Shown here: in pieces, positions 34,474-42,259 of the stretch | Position numbering within the stretch: position 1 is the first letter of the stretch | How the letters are laid out: each line of letters begins with the position of its first letter | Origin: Streptomyces radiopugnans | GTDB taxonomy: Bacteria > Actinomycetota > Actinomycetes > Streptomycetales > Streptomycetaceae | Length of the DNA stretch: 64,000 nt | NCBI RefSeq assembly: GCF_900110735.1 | Contig: NZ_FOET01000021.1 | Coordinates: forward strand, 1 to 64,000 | Direction of reading: 5' to 3' | Program-made: the position numbers and the translations under genes | The notes under the pieces: model-generated | Database searches by the model: none | What the model saw: only the letters and a program-made list of their open reading frames with translations | What the model was told of the DNA's origin: nothing

Positions 34474-34645
34474 ACGGTCGTCATCGTCCACTGTCGGTGC
34501 CTTTCCCGGTGGCCGATCCCGGTACCCCTGCTTCCGGTTTCCTTCCGGTTCCGGCGGGGCCACGGGCGGCCGAGATCGGTGGTTGCCCCGGGGCCCGTCG
34601 TGGGTAAGGCTGGCACCGCGTGACCATGAGAAGGGGGAATCGGGG

Positions 34646-35038
34646 ATGGCGCTGAGCAGTGAGCTGGACTGGCTGCTGGACGATCTGACACAGCGGATGC
34701 CTTCGGTGCGGCATGCGCTGGTGCTCTCGAACGACGGGCTGGTCACCGGAGCCGCCCAGAGCCTGGAGAGGAGCGAGGCGGAACACCTGGCCGCCGTCGC
34801 GTCCGGGCTGCACAGCCTGGCCAGGGGCACGGGGGAGCACTTCCACGTGGGCCGGGCGCGGCAGACGATGATCGAGTTCGACGAGGGAGTGCTGTTCGTG
34901 ACGGCCGCCGGGGACGGCAGCTGTCTGTGCGTGCTCGCCGAGGCGGAGGCCGACATGGGCCAGATCGCCTACGAGACGACCCTGCTGGTGAACCGGGTCG
35001 GCGAGCATCTGGGCGTGGCCATGCGCAACGGGCGCTGA
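34646..35038 (+). CDS. Roadblock/LC7 domain protein
   Basis: A 130-residue protein of the roadblock/longin family, which in bacteria regulates small GTPases. The fold is clear from SVRHALVLSNDGLVTGAAQ and the C-terminal QIAYETTLLVNRVGEHLGVA. In Streptomyces this domain is the B member of conservons (sensor kinase, roadblock, DUF742, GTPase). Here the other members are missing, so it is an orphan. ATG at 34646 has AAGGGGGA upstream. A 10-bp hairpin follows its stop. Confidence 0.85.
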   Translation: MALSSELDWLLDDLTQRMPSVRHALVLSNDGLVTGAAQSLERSEAEHLAAVASGLHSLARGTGEHFHVGRARQTMIEFDEGVLFVTAAGDGSCLCVLAEAEADMGQIAYETTLLVNRVGEHLGVAMRNGR

Positions 35039-35040
35039 AC

Positions 35041-35066
35041 GGGGCGGCCCGGGGACGGGCCGCCCC
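35041..35066 (+). terminator. Terminator after the roadblock gene
   Basis: Perfect 10-bp stem GGGGCGGCCC/GGGCCGCCCC, 6-base loop, two bases after the stop codon. Confidence 0.65.
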
Positions 35067-35215
35067 GCCGGGCCGTCCCCGGGCCGTCGCAGGCCGTTAC
35101 CGGACACAGCCCCACCAGGGCTTTCTCCAGGTTTTCCACAGGCTCCCCGGAGCAGTTCGACGGCGGGCTACCTTCGTCGCACACGGTAGTCGTCGAGATG
35201 CGCAGGGGGATCACC

Positions 35216-36097
35216 ATGCCGGTCGGACTGGTACGGGCGGAGACGGTCGGTGCTCGGGAGACGGACGCGGCGGAGGCCGTGCCGCTGGGCGAGGCGCACC
35301 GGATGTTGGGGATCAGGCCGAGGGAGCTGGAACTGGCGGTGGAGCTGGGCGCGCTGGCGACGGTGGCGCCGCGTCGGGAGGACCACGGCCGGTGGGTACC
35401 GGTGGCCGAACTGGCCCGGTTGCGCACGGAGGAGGGATTTCCGGCCACTTTGCGTGAGCGGCTGCGTCTGGTCGGTGCGCGGGAGGGCGCCGCACTGCTG
35501 GGCGTCACTCCGCTGCGTTTCGCGCGGCTGGCCCGGGCCGGCTGTTTCGGCCCGGTGCGCTTCTCCCTCAACCGGTACCGGGCGGTGGTCTGGCTCTACC
35601 TCGCCAGCGAGCTGCGGCGCATCCTGGCCGAGGGAGAGGACCGGCGTCCGCGCCACTGGCGCAACCGGCGGATCGCCCAGGCGGTCCGCCGGACGGACGA
35701 TCCGTGGGCGGCCGCCGCCGCCCACGCCGCGGTGCTCACCCCGAAAGTGCTGGAGGAGGCCGTGCCGGATCCGGCCGAACGGGCCCGGCTGGAGGAACTG
35801 CGGCCGAGGCTGACCACCGCCCGGCCGGAGTCCCTCGCGGCCAGGAGGATCGTGCGGGGTCTGCTCACCGCCGACGGCGAGGAGGAGGTCCTCTGGCACC
35901 GTCTGGGCCTGACGCTGGCCCTGAGCACGGCGCGGTCGGCCCGCCCCCTGCGCCGGCCGGAGCGGGAGCACCGGCCGGCGCAGGGGGCGGGGGAGACGGT
36001 GGAGGGGGCGGAGGGGGTGGAGGGGGCTCAGTCCCGCTTCCTCCGGAAGAGCCCCTCCTGCATCACGGACACCAGCAGCCGCCCCCGCCGGTCGTAG
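35216..36097 (+). CDS. DUF6397-like protein
   Basis: A 293-residue soluble protein that reads like the Streptomyces DUF6397 family, with two repeated excisionase-like helix-turn-helix halves. The first is EAHRMLGIRPRELELAVELG and the second AALLGVTPLRFARLARAG followed by NRYRAVVWLYLASELR. It may bind DNA, but the function is unknown. ATG at 35216 has AGGGGGA six bases upstream. The C-terminus is low complexity, with VEG/AEG repeats. Its last 70 bases overlap the end of the convergent tesB gene. Confidence 0.7.
   Translation: MPVGLVRAETVGARETDAAEAVPLGEAHRMLGIRPRELELAVELGALATVAPRREDHGRWVPVAELARLRTEEGFPATLRERLRLVGAREGAALLGVTPLRFARLARAGCFGPVRFSLNRYRAVVWLYLASELRRILAEGEDRRPRHWRNRRIAQAVRRTDDPWAAAAAHAAVLTPKVLEEAVPDPAERARLEELRPRLTTARPESLAARRIVRGLLTADGEEEVLWHRLGLTLALSTARSARPLRRPEREHRPAQGAGETVEGAEGVEGAQSRFLRKSPSCITDTSSRPRRS
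35999..36025 (+). repeat. Three 9-bp G-rich tandem repeats
   Basis: GTGGAGGGG, GCGGAGGGG, GTGGAGGGG, preceded by more G-runs from about 35982. They encode VEG/AEG at the end of the DUF6397-like gene and lie two bases from the tesB stop. Confidence 0.75.
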
Positions 36098-36921
36098 ATC
36101 TGTCCTCGCGCGAGCCCGCGGGCGCCGGTCGCGACGGGTGACTCCTGCTGGTAGAGGAACCACTCGTCGGCGCGGAACGGCCGGTGGAACCACATCGCGT
36201 GGTCCAGGGAGGCCATGTCGAAACCGCGCGGCCCCCACAGGGGCTCGACGGGCAGACGTACCGCGTCGAGCAGCGTCATGTCGCTGGCGTAGGTGACGGC
36301 GCAGGTGTGGACGAGCGGGTCGTCGCCCAGCGGTCCCACCGCGCGCATCCACACCGCACTGCGCGGCTCCACACCCTCGAGATCCCGCGCACTCCAGCGC
36401 AGCCGGTCCACGTACCGGATGTCGAACGGCTGGCGGCGCGCCATGCGCTCCAGGGGTTCGGGCATCGAACCCAGGTGCTCGCGGATCTCGTCGACCAGCT
36501 TCGGCAGCGACTCCGGGTCGGGCACCCCGGGCATCGGCACCTGGTGCTCGAAACCCGGCTCACCACGATGGAAGGATGCGGTCAGATTGAAGATCGTCCG
36601 GCCCCGCTGCACGGCCACCACACGGCGGGTGGTGAACGACCTCCCGTCCCGCACCCGCTCGACCTGGTACACGATCGGCACCCCGGGCACCCCGGGGCGC
36701 AGGAAGTACGCGTGCAGCGAGTGCACCGGACGCTCCCCGTCGGTGGTGCGTCCGGCCGCGACCAGTGCCTGCCCGGCGACCTGGCCGCCGAAGACGCGCT
36801 GCAGCGGCTCGTCCGGGCTGTGCCCGCGGAAGATGTTCTCCTCGATCCGCTCCAGATCGAGCAGGTCCACCAGACGCTCGGCCGGTCCGCCGGAATCGGC
36901 CGGACTGCTCGCTCCGGTCAT
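36028..36921 (-). CDS. tesB: Acyl-CoA thioesterase II
   Basis: Hydrolyses medium/long acyl-CoA. The 297-residue double-hotdog protein shows FGGQVAGQALVAAGRT and VHSLHAYFLRPG in the first half, then SLDHAMWFHRPFRADEWFLY and GLARGQIYDRRGRLLVSVMQ with the catalytic region in the second. The ATG at 36921 has GAGGAGG eight bases upstream. It is 34 bases downstream of the helicase gene on the same strand, so the two probably share a transcript. Confidence 0.92.
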   Translation of the reverse strand: MTGASSPADSGGPAERLVDLLDLERIEENIFRGHSPDEPLQRVFGGQVAGQALVAAGRTTDGERPVHSLHAYFLRPGVPGVPIVYQVERVRDGRSFTTRRVVAVQRGRTIFNLTASFHRGEPGFEHQVPMPGVPDPESLPKLVDEIREHLGSMPEPLERMARRQPFDIRYVDRLRWSARDLEGVEPRSAVWMRAVGPLGDDPLVHTCAVTYASDMTLLDAVRLPVEPLWGPRGFDMASLDHAMWFHRPFRADEWFLYQQESPVATGARGLARGQIYDRRGRLLVSVMQEGLFRRKRD

Positions 36922-36955
36922 CGGCACCGCCTCCTCGCGCGTTCCCCAGCCGCCG

Positions 36956-39478
36956 TCACAGCTGCCCCACGTCGATGACCTTGATCACGGCGCGGCCCTC
37001 CTCGTCGGAGGCCGTGAGGTCGACCTCGGCGGTGATCCCCCAGTCGTGGTCGCCCTCGGGGTCGGCGAACGTCTGCCGCACCCGCCACAGACCGTCCTCG
37101 GGACGCTCCTCGATCCGCAGCAGCTTCGGGCCGCGGGCGTCGGGACCGGTGCCCAGCTCGTCGTACTCCTCCCAGTACGCGTCCATGGCCTCGGCCCAGG
37201 CGTCGGCGTCCCAGCCGGCCTCGGAGTCCAGTTCGCCCAGCTCCTCGACCTTGTCCAGGGCGGCCAGCTCCACCCGCCGGAACATCGCGTTGCGCACCAG
37301 CACGCGGAAGGCACGGGCGTTGGCCGTGACGGGCTTGACCTGGTCGGCGCGGTCCTGGGCCTCCTCGGCCGTCTCGTCCTCGGGGTTGGCCAGCTGCTCC
37401 CACTCGTCCAGCAGACTGGAGTCGACCTGGCGCACCATCTCGCCCAGCCACTCGACGATGTCCTGGAAGTCCTCGGACTTCCGGTCGTCCGGCACGGTGT
37501 GCTCCAGCGCCTTGTAGGCGCTGGCCAGGTAGCGCAGCACGATGCCCTCGGTACGGGCCAGTTCGTAGTGGGAGACGAACTCCCCGAAGGTCATGGCCCG
37601 TTCGTACATGTCGCGGATCACGGACTTGGGGGAGAGGGGGTGGTCGCCGACCCACGGATGGCTCTTGCGGTAGACGCCGTAGGCGTGGAAGAGCAGTTCC
37701 TCCAGCGGCTTGGGGTAGCCGATGTCGGCCAGCCGCTCCATGCGCTCCTCGTACTCGACGCCGTCCGCCTTCATCTGCGCCACGGCCTCGCCCCTGGCCT
37801 TGTTCTGCTGGGCGGCCAGGATCTGCCGCGGGTCGTCCAGCGTGGACTCCACCACGGAGACCATGTCCAGCGCGTACGAGGGGGACTCGGGGTCCAGCAG
37901 CTCGAACGCGGCGAGCGCGAAGGTCGACAGCGGCTGGTTGAGCGCGAAGTCCTGCTGGAGGTCCACGGTCAGCCGGATGCGGCGCCCCTCGGCATCCGGT
38001 ACGTCCAGCTGCTCCACGACCCCGCCGTCCAGCAGGGAGCGGTAGATGGCGATCGCCCGCCGGATGTGGCGCAGCTGGCTGCGCCGGTCCTCGTGGTTGT
38101 CCTCCAGCAGCTTGCGCATCGCGGCGAAGGCGTCACCGGGCCGGGCGATGACGGACAGCAGCATCGCGTGGGTCACCTTGAAGCGGGAGGTGAGGGGCTC
38201 CGGCTCGGAGGCGATCAGCTTCTCGAAGGTCTGCTCGCTCCAGTTGACGAAGCCCTCCGGGGCCTTCTTCCTCACCACCTTGCGGCGCTTCTTCGGGTCG
38301 TCGCCCGCCTTGGCGAGGGCCTTCTCGTTCTCGATGACGTGCTCGGGGGCCTGGGCCACGACCAGGCCCGCCGTGTCGAAGCCGGCCCGGCCGGCGCGGC
38401 CCGCGATCTGGTGGAACTCCCGTGCCCGCAGCACCCGCACCCGGTTGCCGTCGTACTTGGTCAGCGCGGTGAACAGCACCGTGCGGATGGGCACGTTGAC
38501 GCCCACCCCGAGGGTGTCGGTGCCGCAGATCACCTTCAGCAGGCCCGCCTGGGCCAGCCTCTCCACCAGCCGCCGGTACTTCGGCAGCATTCCGGCGTGG
38601 TGCACCCCGATGCCGTGCCGGACGTAGCGCGAGAGGTTCCGCCCGAACGTGGTGGTGAAACGGAAGTTGCCGATCAGCTTGGCGATCTCGTCCTTCTCGG
38701 CGCGCGAGCACATGTTGATGCTCATCAGCGCCTGGGCGCGCTCCACTGCCTGGGCCTGGGTGAAGTGCACGATGTACACCGGCGCCTGGTGGGTTTCGAG
38801 CAGTTCGGTCAGCGTCTCGGTCAGACCGGTCGTGCGGTACTCGTAGCTCAGCGGCACCGGCCGGGTGGCGGAGCGCACCACGGCGGTCGGACGCCCGGTG
38901 CGCCGCGTCAGGTCCTTCTCGAACCGGCTCACGTCGCCGAGCGTCGCCGACATCAGGACGAACTGCGCCTGGGGCAGCTCCAGCAGCGGGATCTGCCAGG
39001 CCCAGCCGCGGTCCGGTTCGGCGTAGAAGTGGAACTCGTCCATCACGACCTGGCCGATGTCGGCGTCCGCGCCGTCGCGCAGCGCGATGGAGGCGAGCAC
39101 CTCGGCGGTGCAGCAGATGACGGGTGCGTCGGCGTTGACCGAGGCGTCACCGGTGAGCATGCCGACGTTCTCGGTGCCGAAGATCTTGCACAGGTCGAAG
39201 AACTTCTCCGACACCAGGGCCTTGATGGGGGCGGTGTAGAAGGTGACCTTGTCCTGGGCGAGCGCGGCGAAGTGGGCCCCGGCCGCGACCAGGCTCTTGC
39301 CGGACCCGGTCGGCGTGGACAGGATGACGTTCGCTCCGGAGACCACTTCGATCAGCGCCTCCTCCTGGGCGGGGTAGAGCGTGATGCCCCGCCCCTCGGC
39401 CCAGCCGGAGAAGGCTTCGTAGAGAGTGTCGGGATCTGCGGTGCTCGGCATCTGATCGATAAGGGTCACGCCCTCCAT
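36956..39478 (-). CDS. Ski2-like DEAD/DEAH-box helicase with DUF3516
   Basis: An 840-residue RNA/DNA helicase. Motif I is STPTGSGKS (Lys61), motif II is DEFH (147-150), motif III is SAT in VLMSATLGD, and the second RecA domain ends in the QIAGRAGR motif. The C-terminal half is the DUF3516 region typical of actinobacterial members. The related mycobacterial HelY-type proteins act on nucleic acid in housekeeping roles. It is the first gene of a likely operon with tesB. No frameshift or missing motif is seen. Confidence 0.88.
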   Translation of the reverse strand: MEGVTLIDQMPSTADPDTLYEAFSGWAEGRGITLYPAQEEALIEVVSGANVILSTPTGSGKSLVAAGAHFAALAQDKVTFYTAPIKALVSEKFFDLCKIFGTENVGMLTGDASVNADAPVICCTAEVLASIALRDGADADIGQVVMDEFHFYAEPDRGWAWQIPLLELPQAQFVLMSATLGDVSRFEKDLTRRTGRPTAVVRSATRPVPLSYEYRTTGLTETLTELLETHQAPVYIVHFTQAQAVERAQALMSINMCSRAEKDEIAKLIGNFRFTTTFGRNLSRYVRHGIGVHHAGMLPKYRRLVERLAQAGLLKVICGTDTLGVGVNVPIRTVLFTALTKYDGNRVRVLRAREFHQIAGRAGRAGFDTAGLVVAQAPEHVIENEKALAKAGDDPKKRRKVVRKKAPEGFVNWSEQTFEKLIASEPEPLTSRFKVTHAMLLSVIARPGDAFAAMRKLLEDNHEDRRSQLRHIRRAIAIYRSLLDGGVVEQLDVPDAEGRRIRLTVDLQQDFALNQPLSTFALAAFELLDPESPSYALDMVSVVESTLDDPRQILAAQQNKARGEAVAQMKADGVEYEERMERLADIGYPKPLEELLFHAYGVYRKSHPWVGDHPLSPKSVIRDMYERAMTFGEFVSHYELARTEGIVLRYLASAYKALEHTVPDDRKSEDFQDIVEWLGEMVRQVDSSLLDEWEQLANPEDETAEEAQDRADQVKPVTANARAFRVLVRNAMFRRVELAALDKVEELGELDSEAGWDADAWAEAMDAYWEEYDELGTGPDARGPKLLRIEERPEDGLWRVRQTFADPEGDHDWGITAEVDLTASDEEGRAVIKVIDVGQL

Positions 39479-39590
39479 ACTGCCTGCCGCGGCGTCCCCG
39501 GTGGGAACCGGCCGACCGCACGAAGATCATCGGCACTACGCTGTGCCACCGGCACAACGGCGGAGCGAGCGCGATGGGGTGGGGACGCAC

Positions 39591-40385
39591 ATGATGGGAC
39601 CGGCGCATTCACTGTCGGGAGCGGCGGCGTGGCTGGGGGTGGGAGCGGTGGCGGACGCCCTGGACCGGCCGATGCCGTGGCCGGTCCTGGTGGTCGGCGC
39701 CCTGATCTGCGCGGGCGCGGCCCTCGCACCCGACCTGGACCACAAGTCGGCGACCATCTCCCGCGCCTTCGGTCCGCTCTCCAGATGGCTGTGCATGGTG
39801 ATCGAGAAACTCTCGTGCGCGGTCTACAAGGCCACCCGCATGTCCGGCGACCCGCGCCGCGCCGGAGGCCACCGCACCCTCACCCACACCTGGCTGTGGG
39901 CGGTGGCGATGGGCGCCGGTTTCGCGGCCTTCGCGATGCTCGGCGGACGCTGGGCGGTGCTGGGCATCCTCTTCGTTCACATGGTGCTGGCCGTCGAGGG
40001 CCTGCTGTGGCGGGCGGCGCGGGTCTCCAGCGACGTCCTGGTGTGGATGCTGGGGGCCACCAGCGCCTGGATCCTGGCGGACATCCTGAACAAGCCCGGA
40101 AACGGGGCGGACTGGCTGTTCACCGCACCCGGCCAGGAGTACCTGTGGCTGGGGCTGCCGATCGTGCTGGGCGCCCTGGTCCACGACCTCGGCGACGCCA
40201 TCACCGTCTCCGGCTGCCCGGTCCTGTGGCCGATCCCCGTGGGAAGCAGGCGCTGGTATCCGCTGGGCACGCCCAAGCCCATGCGGTTCAAGGCGGGCAG
40301 CTGGGTCGAGGCGCAGGTCCTGATGCCCGGCTTCATGCTGGTCGGCGGGCTGAGCGGACTGTGGGCCGTGGGTTTCCTCGGCTGA
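39591..40385 (+). CDS. YdjM-type membrane-bound metal-dependent hydrolase
   Basis: A 264-residue membrane protein of the LexA-regulated YdjM family, annotated as metal-dependent hydrolases without a known substrate. Conserved His/Asp sites are GPAHSLSGAA, PDLDHKSATI, GGHRTLTHTW and HDLGDAITVSGCP. About four membrane spans. The ATG at 39591 has GGGGA upstream. It is divergent from the helicase gene and followed by a 21-bp hairpin. Confidence 0.82.
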   Translation: MMGPAHSLSGAAAWLGVGAVADALDRPMPWPVLVVGALICAGAALAPDLDHKSATISRAFGPLSRWLCMVIEKLSCAVYKATRMSGDPRRAGGHRTLTHTWLWAVAMGAGFAAFAMLGGRWAVLGILFVHMVLAVEGLLWRAARVSSDVLVWMLGATSAWILADILNKPGNGADWLFTAPGQEYLWLGLPIVLGALVHDLGDAITVSGCPVLWPIPVGSRRWYPLGTPKPMRFKAGSWVEAQVLMPGFMLVGGLSGLWAVGFLG

Positions 40386-40424
40386 GCCCTCCTCGGCCGA
40401 GCCGCCCCCGGCCGGACGCCCCGT

Positions 40425-40470
40425 CCGGTTCGGCTCCGTCCCGGAGCACTCCGGGACGGAGCCGAACCGG
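40425..40470. terminator. 21-bp bidirectional terminator
   Basis: Perfect 21-bp arms (40425-40445 and 40450-40470) with a 4-base loop, between two convergent genes. The longest perfect hairpin in the window. Confidence 0.85.
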
Positions 40471-40477
40471 GACCGGA

Positions 40478-42259
40478 TCAGCCGTGCCAGGACCGCCACA
40501 GCGCGGCGTAGGCGCCGTCGGTGGCGACCAGCTCACCGTGGCTTCCCAGCTCGCTGATCCGGCCGTTCTCCACGACCGCGATCACATCCGCGTCGTGCGC
40601 GGTGTGCAGCCGGTGCGCGATCGCCACCACGGTGCGCCCCTCCAGCACCCGCGCCAGCGAGCGCTCCAGATGCCGGGCCGCGCGCGGGTCCAGCAGGGAC
40701 GTCGCCTCGTCCAGGACCAGGGTGTGCGGGTCGGCCAGCACCAGCCGGGCCAGCGCGATCTGCTGGGCCTGGGCCGGGGTGATCGCCTCCCCGCCCGAGC
40801 CGACCTCGCTGTCCAGGCCGTCGGCCAGCTCCCGGGCCCAGCCGTCGGCGTCCACCGCGGCGAGGGCGGCCCACAACTCGGCGTCACCGGCGTCCGCGTT
40901 CGCCAGCAGCAGGTTGTCGCGCAGCGAACCGACGAAGACGTGGTGCTCCTGGTTGACCAGCGCCACGTGCTCGCGTACCCGTTCCGCGGGCATCCGGGCC
41001 AGCTCGGCACCGCCGAGCGTGACCTCGCCCGCCCGCGGCGAGTAGATCCCCGCCAGCAGCCGGCCCAGCGTGGACTTGCCCGCCCCCGACGGCCCCACCA
41101 GCGCGACCCGCGTGCCGGGCGTGACGACCAGCGACACCCCGTGCAGCACGTCGCCGCCCTCGCCGTAACCGAACCGCACCTCCTCGGCCCGCACCTCGCG
41201 GCCGTCCGGGAGCAGCGCGCCGTCGCCGGACTCCGGCTCGATCTCCCGTACCCCGACCAGCCGGGCCAGGGACACCTGGGCGGTCTGGAGCTCGTCGTAC
41301 CAGCGCAGGATCAGGCCGATCGGCTCCACCAGCATCTGCGCCAGCAGCGCGCCCGTCGTCAGCTCGCCGACCGAGATCCAGCCCCGCAGCACGAAGAACC
41401 CGCCCAGCATCAGCACCGAGCCGAGGATCAGCACATGGGTGCCGTTGACGACGGGGAAGAGGACGGTGCGCAGCCACAGCGTGTACCGCTCCCAGGCAGT
41501 CCACCGGCCGATGCGGTGCTCGGAGAGGGCGACCCGGCGCGGGCCCAGCCGGTGGGCCTCCACCGTCCGCCCGGCGTCCACGGTCTCGGCCAGGGCGGCG
41601 GCGACGGCCGCGTAGCCGGCCGCCTCGGAACGGTAGGCGCCGGGCGCCCGCCGGTAGTACCAGCGGCAGCCCACCAGCAGCACCGGCAGGGCGATCACGA
41701 CGGACAGCGCCAGCGGCGGCGCGGTGGCCGTGAGCGCGCCCAGCAGCAGCGCCGCCCAGACGACGCCGATCGACAACTGGGGCACCGCCTCGCGCATGGC
41801 GCCCGCCAACCGGTCGATGTCGGTGGTGATCCTGGAAAGCAGATCCCCCGTACCGGCCCGTTCCAGCACACCCGGCGGCAACCGCACCGAGCGGACCAGG
41901 AAGTCCTCGCGGAGATCCGCCAGCATCCGCTCGCCCAGCACCGCCCCGCGCAGCCGCACCTGCCGGACGAAGACCGTCTGGACGGCCAGCGCGGCGGCGA
42001 ACAGGACAACGGTGCGCTCCAGGTGCGGATCACGGGCCCCCGCCGCGAGGTCCTCCACCACACGCCCCAGCAGATAGGGGCCGACCATGGAGGCCAGCAC
42101 CGCGACGGCGTTCACCGACACCAGTACGGCGAACGGCCCGCGGTGGCGCCGGACCAGCTCGCCGACGTAGGCGCGCACGGTCCCCGGCGCACCGACCGGC
42201 AGGGTCGCGGCCGACTCGGACGCGGCGGGATCGTGGGCGGGCGGTGCGACGCCGATCAT
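40478..42259 (-). CDS. Heterodimeric ABC exporter, subunit with intact Walker A
   Basis: A 593-residue fused membrane-ATPase half-transporter. Six spans precede the nucleotide domain. Walker A is VGPSGAGKSTLG, the Q loop is VNQEHHVFVG, Walker B is LVLDEATSLLD, and the switch histidine is in IAHRL. The signature, however, reads ITPAQAQQIALARL instead of LSGGQ. ATG at 42259 overlaps the upstream subunit's stop (ATGA). The two subunits are complementary, so they should form one heterodimeric exporter with one live and one dead ATP site. Cargo unknown; drug or lipid export is usual. Confidence 0.87.
   Translation of the reverse strand: MIGVAPPAHDPAASESAATLPVGAPGTVRAYVGELVRRHRGPFAVLVSVNAVAVLASMVGPYLLGRVVEDLAAGARDPHLERTVVLFAAALAVQTVFVRQVRLRGAVLGERMLADLREDFLVRSVRLPPGVLERAGTGDLLSRITTDIDRLAGAMREAVPQLSIGVVWAALLLGALTATAPPLALSVVIALPVLLVGCRWYYRRAPGAYRSEAAGYAAVAAALAETVDAGRTVEAHRLGPRRVALSEHRIGRWTAWERYTLWLRTVLFPVVNGTHVLILGSVLMLGGFFVLRGWISVGELTTGALLAQMLVEPIGLILRWYDELQTAQVSLARLVGVREIEPESGDGALLPDGREVRAEEVRFGYGEGGDVLHGVSLVVTPGTRVALVGPSGAGKSTLGRLLAGIYSPRAGEVTLGGAELARMPAERVREHVALVNQEHHVFVGSLRDNLLLANADAGDAELWAALAAVDADGWARELADGLDSEVGSGGEAITPAQAQQIALARLVLADPHTLVLDEATSLLDPRAARHLERSLARVLEGRTVVAIAHRLHTAHDADVIAVVENGRISELGSHGELVATDGAYAALWRSWHG

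Noticed and set aside
35132..35140. TTTTCCACA, similar to a DnaA box
   Set aside because: A single copy with no cluster, AT-rich stretch or replication gene nearby.
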